In this document: piece by piece, positions 43,071 through 51,500 of the stretch
Layout: every line of letters begins with the position of its first letter
How positions within the stretch are numbered: the first letter of the stretch is position 1
NCBI GenBank assembly: GCA_045635085.1
Contig: JAZRBM010000008.1
Span: 145,420 to 209,419, forward strand
DNA: 64,000 bases
Source of the DNA: Congzhengia sp045635085
GTDB taxonomy: Bacteria > Bacillota > Clostridia > UBA1381 > UBA9506
Direction: 5' to 3'
Position numbers and translations under genes: made by a program
Notes under the pieces: generated by a model
The model's database searches: none
The model's input: the letters and a program-made list of their open reading frames with translations, nothing else
What the model was told of the DNA's origin: nothing

Positions 43071-43988
43071 ATGTTATATGTAGCAGAAGAGAAAGATATC
43101 GGCAAAAGACTCGATGTTTTTTTGTCAGAATGTGCTGATATTACGCGTTCTAATGCTCAGAAACTCCTTTCGGACAACTGCGTTTTTGTAAATGGAGTAA
43201 AAGGAAATAAAAAGTATAAATTAAAGCAAAATGACGAGGTTCGGGCAATTTTTCCCGAGCCTCGTGTTGTAGAGGTTGTTCCGCAGGATATACCTTTGGA
43301 TATAGTATATGAAGATGATGACATTGTCGTTGTAAATAAAGCGCAGGGTATGGTTGTGCATCCTGCAGCAGGAAATCCGGACGGCACACTGGTAAATGCG
43401 CTGATGTTTCACACAAAAGGAAACTTGTCTGCTATAAACGGAGTCATTCGACCAGGAATAGTTCACAGAATAGATAAAGATACGAGTGGAATTTTAGTGG
43501 TTGCCAAAAACGATAAAGCTCATTTGTCGCTATCTGAACAAATCAAAGAGCACAGTATGACCAGAGAATATTTTTGTCTGGTTGTTGGTGGGGTAAGAGA
43601 AGATAAATTTACGGTGGAAAAGCCAATAGGACGAGACCCCAAAGACAGAAAGAAAATGTTAGCTGGTGCCCAAGACGGAAGAGAGGCTGTGACGCATTTT
43701 TATGTTGAGAAAAGGTATGTTGGCTACACGCTTTTGCGGTGCGTTTTGGAAACAGGCAGAACACATCAGATTCGCGTTCATTTAAAAAGCGTAGGAAAAG
43801 CAATAGTGGGTGATACTGTCTACGGGCTGAAAAAAGATGTGCTGGCTCAAAAACACGGTATAAAGGGTCAGCTTTTACACGCGAAAAAGTTGGGTTTCGT
43901 GCATCCGACACAAGGTCAATATGTTGAGTACAACAGTGAATTACCACGTGATTTTTTGTGCATATTAGACGAATTAAGCGCTATTTAA
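43071..43988 (+). CDS. RluA-family pseudouridine synthase (RluD-like)
   Basis: A 305-residue rRNA pseudouridine synthase. An N-terminal S4 domain (KRLDVFLSECADITRSNAQKLL) is followed by the catalytic domain with VHRIDKDTSGILVVAKN, whose Asp is the nucleophile (near residue 139), and ETGRTHQIRVHLKSVGKAIVGD. This lspA-adjacent gene is YlyB in B. subtilis and is usually annotated RluD-like; the target uridines are not known. Start 1 base after the lspA stop. The 109 bases after it hold the sigH promoter; no clear terminator is seen. Confidence 0.92.
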   Translation: MLYVAEEKDIGKRLDVFLSECADITRSNAQKLLSDNCVFVNGVKGNKKYKLKQNDEVRAIFPEPRVVEVVPQDIPLDIVYEDDDIVVVNKAQGMVVHPAAGNPDGTLVNALMFHTKGNLSAINGVIRPGIVHRIDKDTSGILVVAKNDKAHLSLSEQIKEHSMTREYFCLVVGGVREDKFTVEKPIGRDPKDRKKMLAGAQDGREAVTHFYVEKRYVGYTLLRCVLETGRTHQIRVHLKSVGKAIVGDTVYGLKKDVLAQKHGIKGQLLHAKKLGFVHPTQGQYVEYNSELPRDFLCILDELSAI

Positions 43989-44030
43989 TAGTCAAATTTG
44001 ACAAAAATATACAATTGGAACGGTTTTTCG

Positions 44031-44059
44031 TTGACTATTAATATTCGTTAGAATATAAT
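44031..44059 (+). promoter_or_regulatory. Promoter of sigH
   Basis: TTGACT (44031-44036), 17 bases, TATAAT (44054-44059). Confidence 0.75.
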
Positions 44060-44096
44060 ATATTATGTGCATGGTGTTTTATGTGCATAAAAAGGA

Positions 44097-44711
44097 ATGA
44101 GAAGTAATTTGGAAAATATAATAAATTACGAGCAATTGACGGATGAAGATGTTGTGGCGCTTGCGCAAAAGGGAGACGGCCGCGCGACAGACTTTATTGT
44201 CAATAAATATAAGGGATTTGTAGAGATACGCTCAATGCCGTATTTTATGGCAGGTGCTGATCGAGATGATCTTGTTCAGGAAGGATTGATTGGGCTTTAT
44301 AAGGCGATAAAGTCTTACAGCCAGACACGAAAAGCAAACTTTAAAACATTTGCAGAGGTGTGTGTAGTAAGACAAATGATATCTGCAGTAAAAAGTTCAA
44401 CCCGTAAGAAAAACTCACCCCTTAATCACTATATATCTATTCATGGCCAGGAGGATGAGGGTGATAATATATCAGCAAAGCTTGTTGATATTAAAAATGA
44501 CGATCCTGAAAGTATGCTGATAGAAAAAGAGGCTGCCGACGGTATGCAAAACAAAATCTTTGGTGTTTTAAGTGATTTTGAATCTGAAGTTTTGAATTAC
44601 TATTTGTCAGGAATTTCTTATAAGGAAATTGCAAAGTTCATCGGCAAACCTGCAAAAGCTGTAGATAATGCGCTTTGCAGAATTAAAAAAAAGATAGAAC
44701 ATTATATTTAA
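44097..44711 (+). CDS. sigH: RNA polymerase sigma factor SigH (Spo0H)
   Basis: A 204-residue sigma-70-family factor of the SigH type: QLTDEDVVALAQKGDGRATDFIVNKYKGFV (region 1.2-2.1), DRDDLVQEGLIGLYKAIKSY (2.1-2.2), FKTFAEVCVVRQMISAVKSSTRKKNSPLNHYISI (2.3-2.4), and a region 4 helix-turn-helix (LSDFESEVLNYYLSGISYKEIAKFIGKPAKAVDNALCRIKKK). SigH directs early sporulation and stationary-phase genes. The ATG at 44097 directly abuts AAAGGA; the TTG at 44109 may be the real start. Confidence 0.92.
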   Translation: MRSNLENIINYEQLTDEDVVALAQKGDGRATDFIVNKYKGFVEIRSMPYFMAGADRDDLVQEGLIGLYKAIKSYSQTRKANFKTFAEVCVVRQMISAVKSSTRKKNSPLNHYISIHGQEDEGDNISAKLVDIKNDDPESMLIEKEAADGMQNKIFGVLSDFESEVLNYYLSGISYKEIAKFIGKPAKAVDNALCRIKKKIEHYI

Positions 44712-44716
44712 TTTGG

Positions 44717-44739
44717 TTGTAAGCGCTAAGCGCTTTCAA
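44717..44739. promoter_or_regulatory. Palindrome after sigH (terminator or catabolite-response-like site)
   Basis: TTGTAAGCGC and GCGCTTTCAA flank TAA, a 10-base inverted repeat with one mismatch. It resembles a CcpA cre site (TGTAAGCG...), and is also followed by TAGATTTTTAAA, so it could be a weak terminator for sigH. The two readings cannot be separated from sequence. Confidence 0.4.
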
Positions 44740-44773
44740 TAGATTTTTAAATTATCAAAGTGAGGGATTTTTA

Positions 44774-45049
44774 ATGTACGAAGACAAGACACTCGTGTGC
44801 AAAGACTGCGGAGCAGAATTTGTGTTCACAGCTGGTGAACAGGAATTTTACGCTGAAAAAGGTTTCGAAAATGAACCCAGCCGTTGCAAAGAATGCAGAA
44901 TCGCAAGAAAGAACAGCATCAGGCAGAACAGAGTAATGCACACAGCAATTTGCGCAGAATGCGGACAGGAAGCTCAAGTTCCTTTTGAGCCAAAAGAAGA
45001 CCGCGCTGTATACTGCAGTGAATGTTTCGCTAAGCATAAAGGCGAATAA
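44774..45049 (+). CDS. Zinc-ribbon domain protein
   Basis: A 91-residue protein with two zinc ribbons: CKDC...CKEC (residues about 9-40, with FVFTAGEQEFYAEKGFENEPSRCKECR, the probable zinc-ribbon family) and CAEC...CSEC (about 58-84). This small Firmicute family is of unknown function; a nucleic-acid or protein-binding role is likely. GTGAGGG is upstream. It begins 62 bases after sigH and may be read through the palindrome at 44717-44739. Confidence 0.8.
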   Translation: MYEDKTLVCKDCGAEFVFTAGEQEFYAEKGFENEPSRCKECRIARKNSIRQNRVMHTAICAECGQEAQVPFEPKEDRAVYCSECFAKHKGE

Positions 45050-45147
45050 TTCAGTGCAAACTGCAATGTTTTAGTAGTACTGATTTATACATAAAAGTTT
45101 CACCTGTAAAAAAGTTTTGCAAGTTGAAAAAAGTTGTTAAAAAGTAC

Positions 45148-45176
45148 TTGCATTTTAGTGTTGTATTTGGTATAAT
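45148..45176 (+). promoter_or_regulatory. Promoter of the rimP-nusA-infB operon
   Basis: TTGCAT (45148-45153), 17 bases, TATAAT (45171-45176). Confidence 0.75.
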
Positions 45177-45200
45177 ATTAATAGTGGATATTGTGGTTAG

Positions 45201-45227
45201 AAAGAGTGGGAGCTGTTCCCACTCTTT
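45201..45227 (+). promoter_or_regulatory. rimP leader hairpin
   Basis: AAAGAGTGGGA and TCCCACTCTTT form an 11-bp stem with a GCTGT loop near the 5' end of the transcript, 37 bases before rimP. It matches the known rimP-leader element in position and shape and may attenuate the nusA operon. Confidence 0.65.
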
Positions 45228-45264
45228 CGCATTATATTTAAAAAATTTAATAAGGGGATATTGT

Positions 45265-45726
45265 ATGGCGTACAGCAGAACAGAACAAGAGGTATTAGTG
45301 CTTCTTAATCCTATTATAGAGGCAAAAGGCATCTATCTTTGGGATATCGAATTTAAAAAAGAAGGTCCGTCGTATGTCTTGAGAATTTTTATCGATAAAG
45401 ACGGAGGAGTTGGAATTTCCGACTGCGAAGAGGTAAGCAGAGAATTAAGCGATGCTTTAGATGCGCATGACCCGATACCTCAGGAGTATATGTTGGAGGT
45501 TTCGTCAGCAGGCTTAGACCGCGTCATTAAGTACGACGAGCATTTTGATAAATGTCAGGGAAAAAATGTAGATTTAAAGCTCTTTGCCGCAATAGACGGT
45601 TTAAAGGAGTTTACAGCAAGGCTTGTCGGTCATGACGAGGAAAATATAAAACTAGAAATCGACGGAAATGAAAAAGCATTTCCTAAAAATAAAATATCAT
45701 CAATAAGACTCACTGTTGAGTTTTAA
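45265..45726 (+). CDS. rimP: Ribosome maturation factor RimP
   Basis: A 153-residue 30S maturation factor. The N-terminal domain shows YLWDIEFKKEGPSYVLRIFIDKDGGVGISDCEEVSRELSDALD, and the segment EVSSAGLDRVIKYDEHFDKCQGKNV leads to the C-terminal SH3-like domain. The open frame extends to 45124 through the leader, but ATG 45265 follows AAGGGGA and gives the family length. First gene of rimP-nusA-ylxR-L7Ae-infB-rbfA-nrnA. Confidence 0.94.
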   Translation: MAYSRTEQEVLVLLNPIIEAKGIYLWDIEFKKEGPSYVLRIFIDKDGGVGISDCEEVSRELSDALDAHDPIPQEYMLEVSSAGLDRVIKYDEHFDKCQGKNVDLKLFAAIDGLKEFTARLVGHDEENIKLEIDGNEKAFPKNKISSIRLTVEF

Positions 45727-45747
45727 TAGTTTGGAGGAATTAAAAAA

Positions 45748-46776
45748 ATGAATCAGGAATTTATTACCGCATTAGCTGAAATTGCGGAGAATAAGAATAT
45801 AAGCAAGGAATCGCTTTTAGAAACAATTGAGTTTGCATTGATTACAGCTTATAAGAAAAATTATGACCATGCGCAAAACGTTTCTGTCAGCATTGATAAA
45901 GAAACAGGCGAAATCAAAGTTTATCAGCAAAAGACAATTGTAGAAGAAGTGGAAAATTCAAATCTTGAAGTAACACTTGATGAAGCAAAAAAAATCAGTG
46001 CGTCATACTCTTTAGGAGATGTTGTAAATTACGAGGTCACACCAAAGAGCTTCGGCAGAATTGCCGCGCAAACAGCAAAGCAGGTTGTAGTTCAGCGCAT
46101 TAAAGAAGCAGAGCGTGACAAGGTAATCACAATGTATCGTGACCGTGAAAACTCCATGGTTACAGGTCTTATTACAAAGAATGAAGGAAAGCTCGTATTT
46201 GTTCAGGTTGGCAGTGATACAGAGGCAATACTTCCAATAAATGAGCAAATCGCAGGAGAAAGTTATACAGCAGGCAAAAGAATGAAATTTTTTGTGGCAG
46301 AAGTAAAGCTACTAGGAAACAATCCGCAGATTATTCTTTCAAGAACGCATCCTCTGCTTGTGAGAAAGTTGTTTGAACAGGAAGTTCCTGAAATTGCAGA
46401 TGGCGTAATCGAAATAAAGTCAATTTCAAGAGAAGCAGGCTCGCGTTCTAAGATTTCTGTATTTTCACAGGATGAAAACGTAGATGCTGTAGGTGCGTGT
46501 GTCGGTCAGAGAGGTGCACGTGTTCAGGCTATCTGTGATGAACTTGGCGGAGAAAAAATAGACATAATAAAGTACAGCGAAGACCCTGCTGAGTTTATTT
46601 CATCAGCTTTAAGTCCGTCTGATGTTATAAAGTGCGAGGTTAACGAAGATGAACATTCGGCGTCTGTTGTAGTTCCTGACGGACAGTTGTCACTTGCTAT
46701 AGGCAAAGAAGGACAAAACGCAAGACTTGCAGCCAAGCTGACAGGATGGAAAATTGACATTAAGGCGGAGGCGTAA
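45748..46776 (+). CDS. nusA: Transcription termination/antitermination factor NusA
   Basis: A 342-residue NusA without the C-terminal acidic repeats of E. coli, as usual in Firmicutes. N-domain (ISKESLLETIEFALITAYKKN), S1 domain (about 130-200), and two KH domains (IKSISREAGSRSKISVFS, VGACVGQRGARVQAICDELGGEKIDII; LSLAIGKEGQNARLAAKLTGWKIDI). It binds RNA polymerase and nascent RNA to control pausing. GGAGG lies 9 bases before the ATG. Confidence 0.96.
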   Translation: MNQEFITALAEIAENKNISKESLLETIEFALITAYKKNYDHAQNVSVSIDKETGEIKVYQQKTIVEEVENSNLEVTLDEAKKISASYSLGDVVNYEVTPKSFGRIAAQTAKQVVVQRIKEAERDKVITMYRDRENSMVTGLITKNEGKLVFVQVGSDTEAILPINEQIAGESYTAGKRMKFFVAEVKLLGNNPQIILSRTHPLLVRKLFEQEVPEIADGVIEIKSISREAGSRSKISVFSQDENVDAVGACVGQRGARVQAICDELGGEKIDIIKYSEDPAEFISSALSPSDVIKCEVNEDEHSASVVVPDGQLSLAIGKEGQNARLAAKLTGWKIDIKAEA

Positions 46777-46780
46777 TATT

Positions 46781-47035
46781 TTGGGACACATACCGATGAG
46801 AGAGTGTATGCTCTGCCGGAAAAAATTTTACAAATCGGAGCTTTTGCGATTTGTAAAGAGTGAAAACGGAATCGAGATTGATGAAAACCAAAAAAAGAGT
46901 GGAAGAGGAGCATATATCTGTGCTGATTGCAAAATGTCGGATAACTTATATAAAAAACGTGTGTTAGACCGGGCATTTAAACAAAAAGTAAATGATGAAG
47001 TATATAATTTGCTAAAGGAGAAGGACAATGGATAA
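46781..47035 (+). CDS. rnpM: YlxR/RnpM family RNA-binding protein
   Basis: An 84-residue YlxR protein: HIPMRECMLCRKKFYKSELLRFVK then KKSGRGAYICADCKM. In B. subtilis YlxR (RnpM) binds RNase P RNA and modulates its activity. The start is TTG 46781 with GGAGG 9 bases upstream inside the nusA end; ATG 46796 is an alternative. Its end overlaps the next gene by 8 bases. Confidence 0.9.
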   Translation: MGHIPMRECMLCRKKFYKSELLRFVKSENGIEIDENQKKSGRGAYICADCKMSDNLYKKRVLDRAFKQKVNDEVYNLLKEKDNG

Positions 47036-47330
47036 GATTTTAAATCTTATAAGTCTGGCAACGAAAGCCGGCAAGGTTAAGACCGGTGAGTTTTTAACTA
47101 CTAAAACCCTGCAGGAGGACCTTGGGTATTTAGTTGTAATTGCTACTGATACATCAGAAAAATCTACAAAAAGGCTTATGGGAATATCCGAAAACTATGA
47201 TTGCAGGTCCGTTGTCTATGGAACGAAGGCAGAGCTTGGAAAATTCACGGGCAAAAAAGAAAAAAGCGTCATTGTAATATGTGACAAAGGCTTAGCAGAC
47301 GCGATAGTAAAAAAACTGGACAATATATAA
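47028..47330 (+). CDS. L7Ae-family RNA-binding protein (YlxQ)
   Basis: A 100-residue L7Ae/L30e-fold protein (ILNLISLATKAGKVKTGEF, LVVIATDTSEKSTKRL, CRSVVYGTKAELGKFTGKKEKSVIVI). This is the YlxQ position between ylxR and infB. Such proteins bind kink-turn RNA, although YlxQ itself has not clearly been shown to. AAAGGAGAAGG lies upstream of the ATG. Confidence 0.9.
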   Translation: MDKILNLISLATKAGKVKTGEFLTTKTLQEDLGYLVVIATDTSEKSTKRLMGISENYDCRSVVYGTKAELGKFTGKKEKSVIVICDKGLADAIVKKLDNI

Positions 47331-47393
47331 AAATAGAATCAAAGTGTTATACTATTATCGCTTTGATAAGGTAATATTTCGGAGGTGTAGCAT

Positions 47394-49646
47394 ATGGCAA
47401 AAGTAAGAGTGCACGAGTTAGCCAAAGAACTCGATTCAAACTCTAAGGAAATAATAGGATTAATGTCAGGATTTGGATTTCCTACAAGAAATCATATGAG
47501 CTCATTAGAACAAGAGGAATTGGATGTTTTGTTTGAACGTCTGACTCAAAGCTATGATGGTAAGGTTGAAATCCCTGTTTTTGCAAAGCAAAAAGCAGAA
47601 AAGCCTGCTAAAAAGAAAAAAGAAAAAGAACAGATTAAAGATAGTAATAATAGCGCGGATGAAGTATCAAAAATCGACGAGCCTATCGGAAGAAAGGTTC
47701 GCCATGTTGATACACGCCAGACGGTAGTTGACTTAAATAAGATTGACGATGAGGTTATAGAAGAGCTTATTCCTGAAAATGTTTCTGATGATGTTGTTAA
47801 AAAACAGAAATTAAAAAAGGGTAAGGATAAACTCCGCGATAGCAATCAGGTCAAGAACAAGGCAAAGGTCAACAAGGAGGAAAAGGTTAAAAAAGGTCCT
47901 ATCACTGTTAAAATTCCTGACGAAATCGGCGTAGGTGAACTGGCAGAAAGGCTTCAGGTTCCTGCAACAGAAGTAATCAAAAAGCTTATGATGTTAGGTG
48001 TTATGGCATCTATCAGTCAAAGCGTTGACTATGACACAGCATCATTGATTGCAGAAGATTTTGGTGCAAAGGTTGAAAAGGAAATTATTCTATCGCGTGA
48101 AGATATTTTATTTAACGATTTTGAGGATAGAGAGGAACAACTTGAAACTCGCTCACCTGTTGTTGTCGTAATGGGTCACGTTGACCATGGTAAGACTTCT
48201 TTGCTTGATGCTATCAGAAGTACAAATGTTATAGATACAGAAGCCGGTGGCATTACACAGCATATCGGTGCTTATCGTGTAAGAATCAACGACAGAAAAA
48301 TTACATTCTTAGACACCCCTGGACATGAAGCGTTTACTGCTATGCGTGCACGTGGTGCTCAGGTAACAGATATTGCAATACTGGTTGTAGCAGCAGATGA
48401 CGGTATTATGCCACAGACAATCGAGGCTATTAACCACGCAAAGGCTGCAAACGTAGGAATAATTGTCGCTATTAATAAAATTGATAAAGATGGCGCAAAC
48501 CCCGACAGAATCAAACAGGAGTTAACAGAGCATGGTTTGGTTCCTGAGGACTGGGGCGGCGACACAATCTGTGTTGAAATTTCAGCAAAACACAGACAAA
48601 ATATTGAAGAATTACTTGAAATGGTAATTTTGGTTGCTGATATGAGAGAGCTGAAGGCAAATCCGAACAGACAGGCAAAGGGTACCGTTATCGAAGCAAA
48701 GCTTGATAAAGGCCGTGGTCCTGTTGCATCAATTCTGGTTCAGAATGGTACACTAAAGGCAGGGGACACAGTTGTTGTCGGAACATCATTCGGTCATATA
48801 AGAGCTATGTTTGACGATAAGGGTAAGCCGGTTAAAAAGGCAGGCCCGTCTGTTCCTGTTGAAATTTTAGGATTAGACTCTGTTCCTGAGGGCGGCGAGG
48901 TTTTTTACGCTGTTGAAGATGAAAAAATGGCAAAGCAGGTTATAGAAGCAAGAAAGCAAAAAATTAAAGACGAACGCCTGACTGCGAGCAACGTTGTTAC
49001 ACTTGATGACTTCTTTAGCAAAGTTCAGGAAGGTCAGATAAAAGACTTAAACATCATTATAAAAGCAGACGTTAATGGTTCTGTTGAAGCCGTTAAGCAG
49101 TCTTTGGAAAAGCTTTCAAATGAAGAAGTAAGAGTAAATGTTATTCACGCCGGTGTTGGCGCAATTCGTGAATCTGACGTAATGCTTGCATACACTTCAA
49201 ACGCTATCATCGTAGGCTTTAACGTTCGCCCTGACGCAGGTGCAACTGCTTCAGCTGAAGCACAGGGAGTAGATATCAGACTGTATCGTGTAATTTATAC
49301 AGCTATTGAAGAAATTGAAGCAGCTATGAAGGGTATGCTTGACCCGACATACAAAGAAGAGGTTACAGGTCATGCTGAAATCAGACAGACATTTAAGGTT
49401 TCAGGTGTTGGTACAATCGCGGGCTGTTATGTAACAGACGGTACAATTACACGAAACACACAGGTTCGTATTGTTCGTGATGGTGTTGTTATCCACGAGG
49501 GCGAGCTTGCATCTTTAAAAAGATTCAAAGATGATGTTAAGGAAGTTAATCAGGGATATGAATGTGGTCTTTCTATTGAAAGATTTAACGACATTAAAGA
49601 AGGCGACGTAGTAGAAGGCTTCAAGATGGTTGAAATAGAAAGATAA
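47394..49646 (+). CDS. infB: Translation initiation factor IF-2
   Basis: A 750-residue IF-2. Domain order: N-terminal IF2N (KVRVHELAKELDSNSKEIIGLM), a lysine-rich low-complexity linker (about 60-175), a second IF2N domain (IGVGELAERLQVPATEVIKKLMMLG), the G domain with VVVMGHVDHGKTSLLDAIR near 258, DTPGHEAFTAMRARGAQ, NKIDKDGANPD, then domains II-IV. It brings initiator tRNA to the 30S subunit. GGAGGTG precedes the ATG. Shorter linker than in Bacillus. Confidence 0.97.
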   Translation: MAKVRVHELAKELDSNSKEIIGLMSGFGFPTRNHMSSLEQEELDVLFERLTQSYDGKVEIPVFAKQKAEKPAKKKKEKEQIKDSNNSADEVSKIDEPIGRKVRHVDTRQTVVDLNKIDDEVIEELIPENVSDDVVKKQKLKKGKDKLRDSNQVKNKAKVNKEEKVKKGPITVKIPDEIGVGELAERLQVPATEVIKKLMMLGVMASISQSVDYDTASLIAEDFGAKVEKEIILSREDILFNDFEDREEQLETRSPVVVVMGHVDHGKTSLLDAIRSTNVIDTEAGGITQHIGAYRVRINDRKITFLDTPGHEAFTAMRARGAQVTDIAILVVAADDGIMPQTIEAINHAKAANVGIIVAINKIDKDGANPDRIKQELTEHGLVPEDWGGDTICVEISAKHRQNIEELLEMVILVADMRELKANPNRQAKGTVIEAKLDKGRGPVASILVQNGTLKAGDTVVVGTSFGHIRAMFDDKGKPVKKAGPSVPVEILGLDSVPEGGEVFYAVEDEKMAKQVIEARKQKIKDERLTASNVVTLDDFFSKVQEGQIKDLNIIIKADVNGSVEAVKQSLEKLSNEEVRVNVIHAGVGAIRESDVMLAYTSNAIIVGFNVRPDAGATASAEAQGVDIRLYRVIYTAIEEIEAAMKGMLDPTYKEEVTGHAEIRQTFKVSGVGTIAGCYVTDGTITRNTQVRIVRDGVVIHEGELASLKRFKDDVKEVNQGYECGLSIERFNDIKEGDVVEGFKMVEIER

Positions 49647-49660
49647 CAAAGGAGAAAAAC

Positions 49661-50008
49661 ATGGGAGCAAATAGAATTAACAGAATAAACGAAGAAGTAA
49701 GACGTGAACTTTCTGACATTATTCGTGAGCTTAAAGATCCAAGAATTCCAGTAATGACAAGTGTTGTGTCGGTAAATGTTACTCAGGATTTACGTTATGC
49801 AACAGTTTATGTAAGTGTTTTTGGTGATGATGACGTTAAGAAAAATGCTCTTTTGGCGCTCAAAAAATCGGCAGGTTTTGTCCGTCGTGAGCTTGGTCAC
49901 AGACTTAATCTCCGATATACTCCCGAAATGATTTACAAAGCAGATGATTCAATAGAGCATGGTGCAAGAATAAACGAACTCTTGCGCAAGGGGGCAGACA
50001 ATGCTTAA
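49661..50008 (+). CDS. rbfA: Ribosome-binding factor A
   Basis: A 115-residue KH-type 30S maturation factor: RINRINEEVRRELSDIIRELKDPRI, VTSVVSV-type core (MTSVVSVNVTQDLRYATVYVSVFG) and KSAGFVRRELGHRLNLRYTPEM. GGAG lies upstream. The stop overlaps nrnA by 8 bases. Confidence 0.95.
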   Translation: MGANRINRINEEVRRELSDIIRELKDPRIPVMTSVVSVNVTQDLRYATVYVSVFGDDDVKKNALLALKKSAGFVRRELGHRLNLRYTPEMIYKADDSIEHGARINELLRKGADNA

Positions 50009-50954
50009 GAAAATTGCAAAAAGGCTAAAACGTGCAGAGCACATCGCTATATTTTCGCATCAAAATCCTGATGGCGATGCGCTTGGCTCGTCGTTTGCCA
50101 TGAAATATGTATTAGAGTCAATAGGAAAGAAAGTCACGCTTTATCTTGAAAAGCCGATGAGTGAAAAGTTTGGCTTTTTAGGTGAAGATTATCAAATTGC
50201 AGATGAGAACACCAAGAGCTTGGCAGACTGTGCTCTTATATTAGATTGCGGCGAATACTCAAGGCTTGGCGCTTGTGAAGGTGCTTGTCGCAGTATTCCT
50301 TGTGTTGTGTGTGTAGACCATCATAAGACAGGAGGAGACTTTGGTGACTTTTATTATAACGAACCTGATGCTGCGGCAACAGCGCAGATAGTATATAATC
50401 TTGCGACTCTTTTGACAAAAAGTATTCCGATGCGCGCGTGTGAGGCGATTTATACTGGAATGTCAACCGATACAGGCCATTTTAAATTTTCAAATGTTTC
50501 GTCTAAAACCTTTATGATTGCAGGAGAGCTTTTGGAAAAAGGAATTGATCACAGAAAAATTACAACCATAATTTACGACACCGTAAAGCGGGAAAAAATG
50601 ATTTTTTTAGGCTATGCTGTTGAGCGTGTAAAGTTTTTTAAAGACGGAAGAGTGGCGCTTTTAGAGTGCTATGGCGAGGATTTGGAAAAATTCTCTCTTT
50701 CGTATGATGATGTAGAGGAATTGCCTAATATACCGCTTAATTTAGAGGGTGTAGAGGTTGCAGTTTTAGTAAAGGATTTTGATGATGTTTCCCGTCGAGT
50801 AAGTTTTCGAACAAAGGACGTTATTGATGTGTCAGAGATTGCAAAAGAATTCGGCGGCGGAGGACATAAATCGGCAGCTGCCTGCGTGATTTCTGGCAAC
50901 ATAAATGAAAAAATCAACCAAATCATTGATGCTATAATAGAAAAATTATCGTAA
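50001..50954 (+). CDS. nrnA: DHH/DHHA1 phosphoesterase, NrnA-like
   Basis: A 317-residue bifunctional oligoribonuclease/pAp phosphatase family member. DHH-domain motifs: HQNPDGDALGSSFAM, LILDCGEYSR, VCVDHHKTG (DHH), STDTGHF; the DHHA1 domain ends with EFGGGGHKSAAAC. It degrades nanoRNA and 3'-phosphoadenosine 5'-phosphate. The usual next genes truB and ribF are missing here; rnhA follows instead. Confidence 0.92.
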   Translation: MLKKIAKRLKRAEHIAIFSHQNPDGDALGSSFAMKYVLESIGKKVTLYLEKPMSEKFGFLGEDYQIADENTKSLADCALILDCGEYSRLGACEGACRSIPCVVCVDHHKTGGDFGDFYYNEPDAAATAQIVYNLATLLTKSIPMRACEAIYTGMSTDTGHFKFSNVSSKTFMIAGELLEKGIDHRKITTIIYDTVKREKMIFLGYAVERVKFFKDGRVALLECYGEDLEKFSLSYDDVEELPNIPLNLEGVEVAVLVKDFDDVSRRVSFRTKDVIDVSEIAKEFGGGGHKSAAACVISGNINEKINQIIDAIIEKLS

Positions 50955-51011
50955 ATTGTAAAAAAGTCTTTAGAGTTTATAATTTTCAATATATCGGAAA
51001 TGGAGAAAAAG

Positions 51012-51500
51012 ATGTTTGAAAAAGGTCTTAAAACTGTAGATTTATACACGGATGGAGCTTGTAGTCATAATCCCGGTCCTGGTGGATATGGTTATATCTT
51101 AAAGTACAATGGACACGAAAAGCAAGGCTCTTGTGGATACCGTCTTACAACAAATAATCGTATGGAGATTTTGGCTGTAATAAGAGGTTTAGAGGCTCTT
51201 CGCCAAACTTGTAATGTAAATTTATACAGCGATTCAAAATATGTGATTGATGCAATTGTGCAAGGCTGGGTGTATAAGTGGGAGGCCAACAACTGGATGC
51301 GCACAAAGACGCACAAGGCAAGTAATCCAGACCTTTGGGAGCAGCTTTTAGTGCTTTTGGATGAGCATAATGTAGAGTTTCACTGGGTTAAGGGCCACGC
51401 AGGACACCCTGATAATGAGAGGTGCGACAAACTTGCGGTTTCGGCATATCAAGGTGAAAATCTGATTGATGATGAGGGCTACATACCGGAGGAAAATTGA
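51012..51500 (+). CDS. rnhA: Ribonuclease HI
   Basis: A 162-residue RNase H type 1 degrading the RNA strand of RNA-DNA hybrids. Active-site residues are all present: Asp in LYTDGACSHNPGPGGYGY, Glu in NRMEILAVIRGLEAL, Asp in LYSDSKYV, and His/Asp in VKGHAGHPDNERCDKLA. It also has the basic-handle region typical of bacterial RNase HI (QGWVYKWEANNW). ATG 51012 follows GGAG by 7 bases; ATG 51000 is in frame but lacks an RBS. tatD begins on the last base of the stop. Confidence 0.94.
   Translation: MFEKGLKTVDLYTDGACSHNPGPGGYGYILKYNGHEKQGSCGYRLTTNNRMEILAVIRGLEALRQTCNVNLYSDSKYVIDAIVQGWVYKWEANNWMRTKTHKASNPDLWEQLLVLLDEHNVEFHWVKGHAGHPDNERCDKLAVSAYQGENLIDDEGYIPEEN

Noticed and set aside
45124..45264. 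47-residue N-terminal extension of rimP
   Set aside because: It runs through the promoter and the leader hairpin; ATG 45265 has the RBS and gives the normal length.
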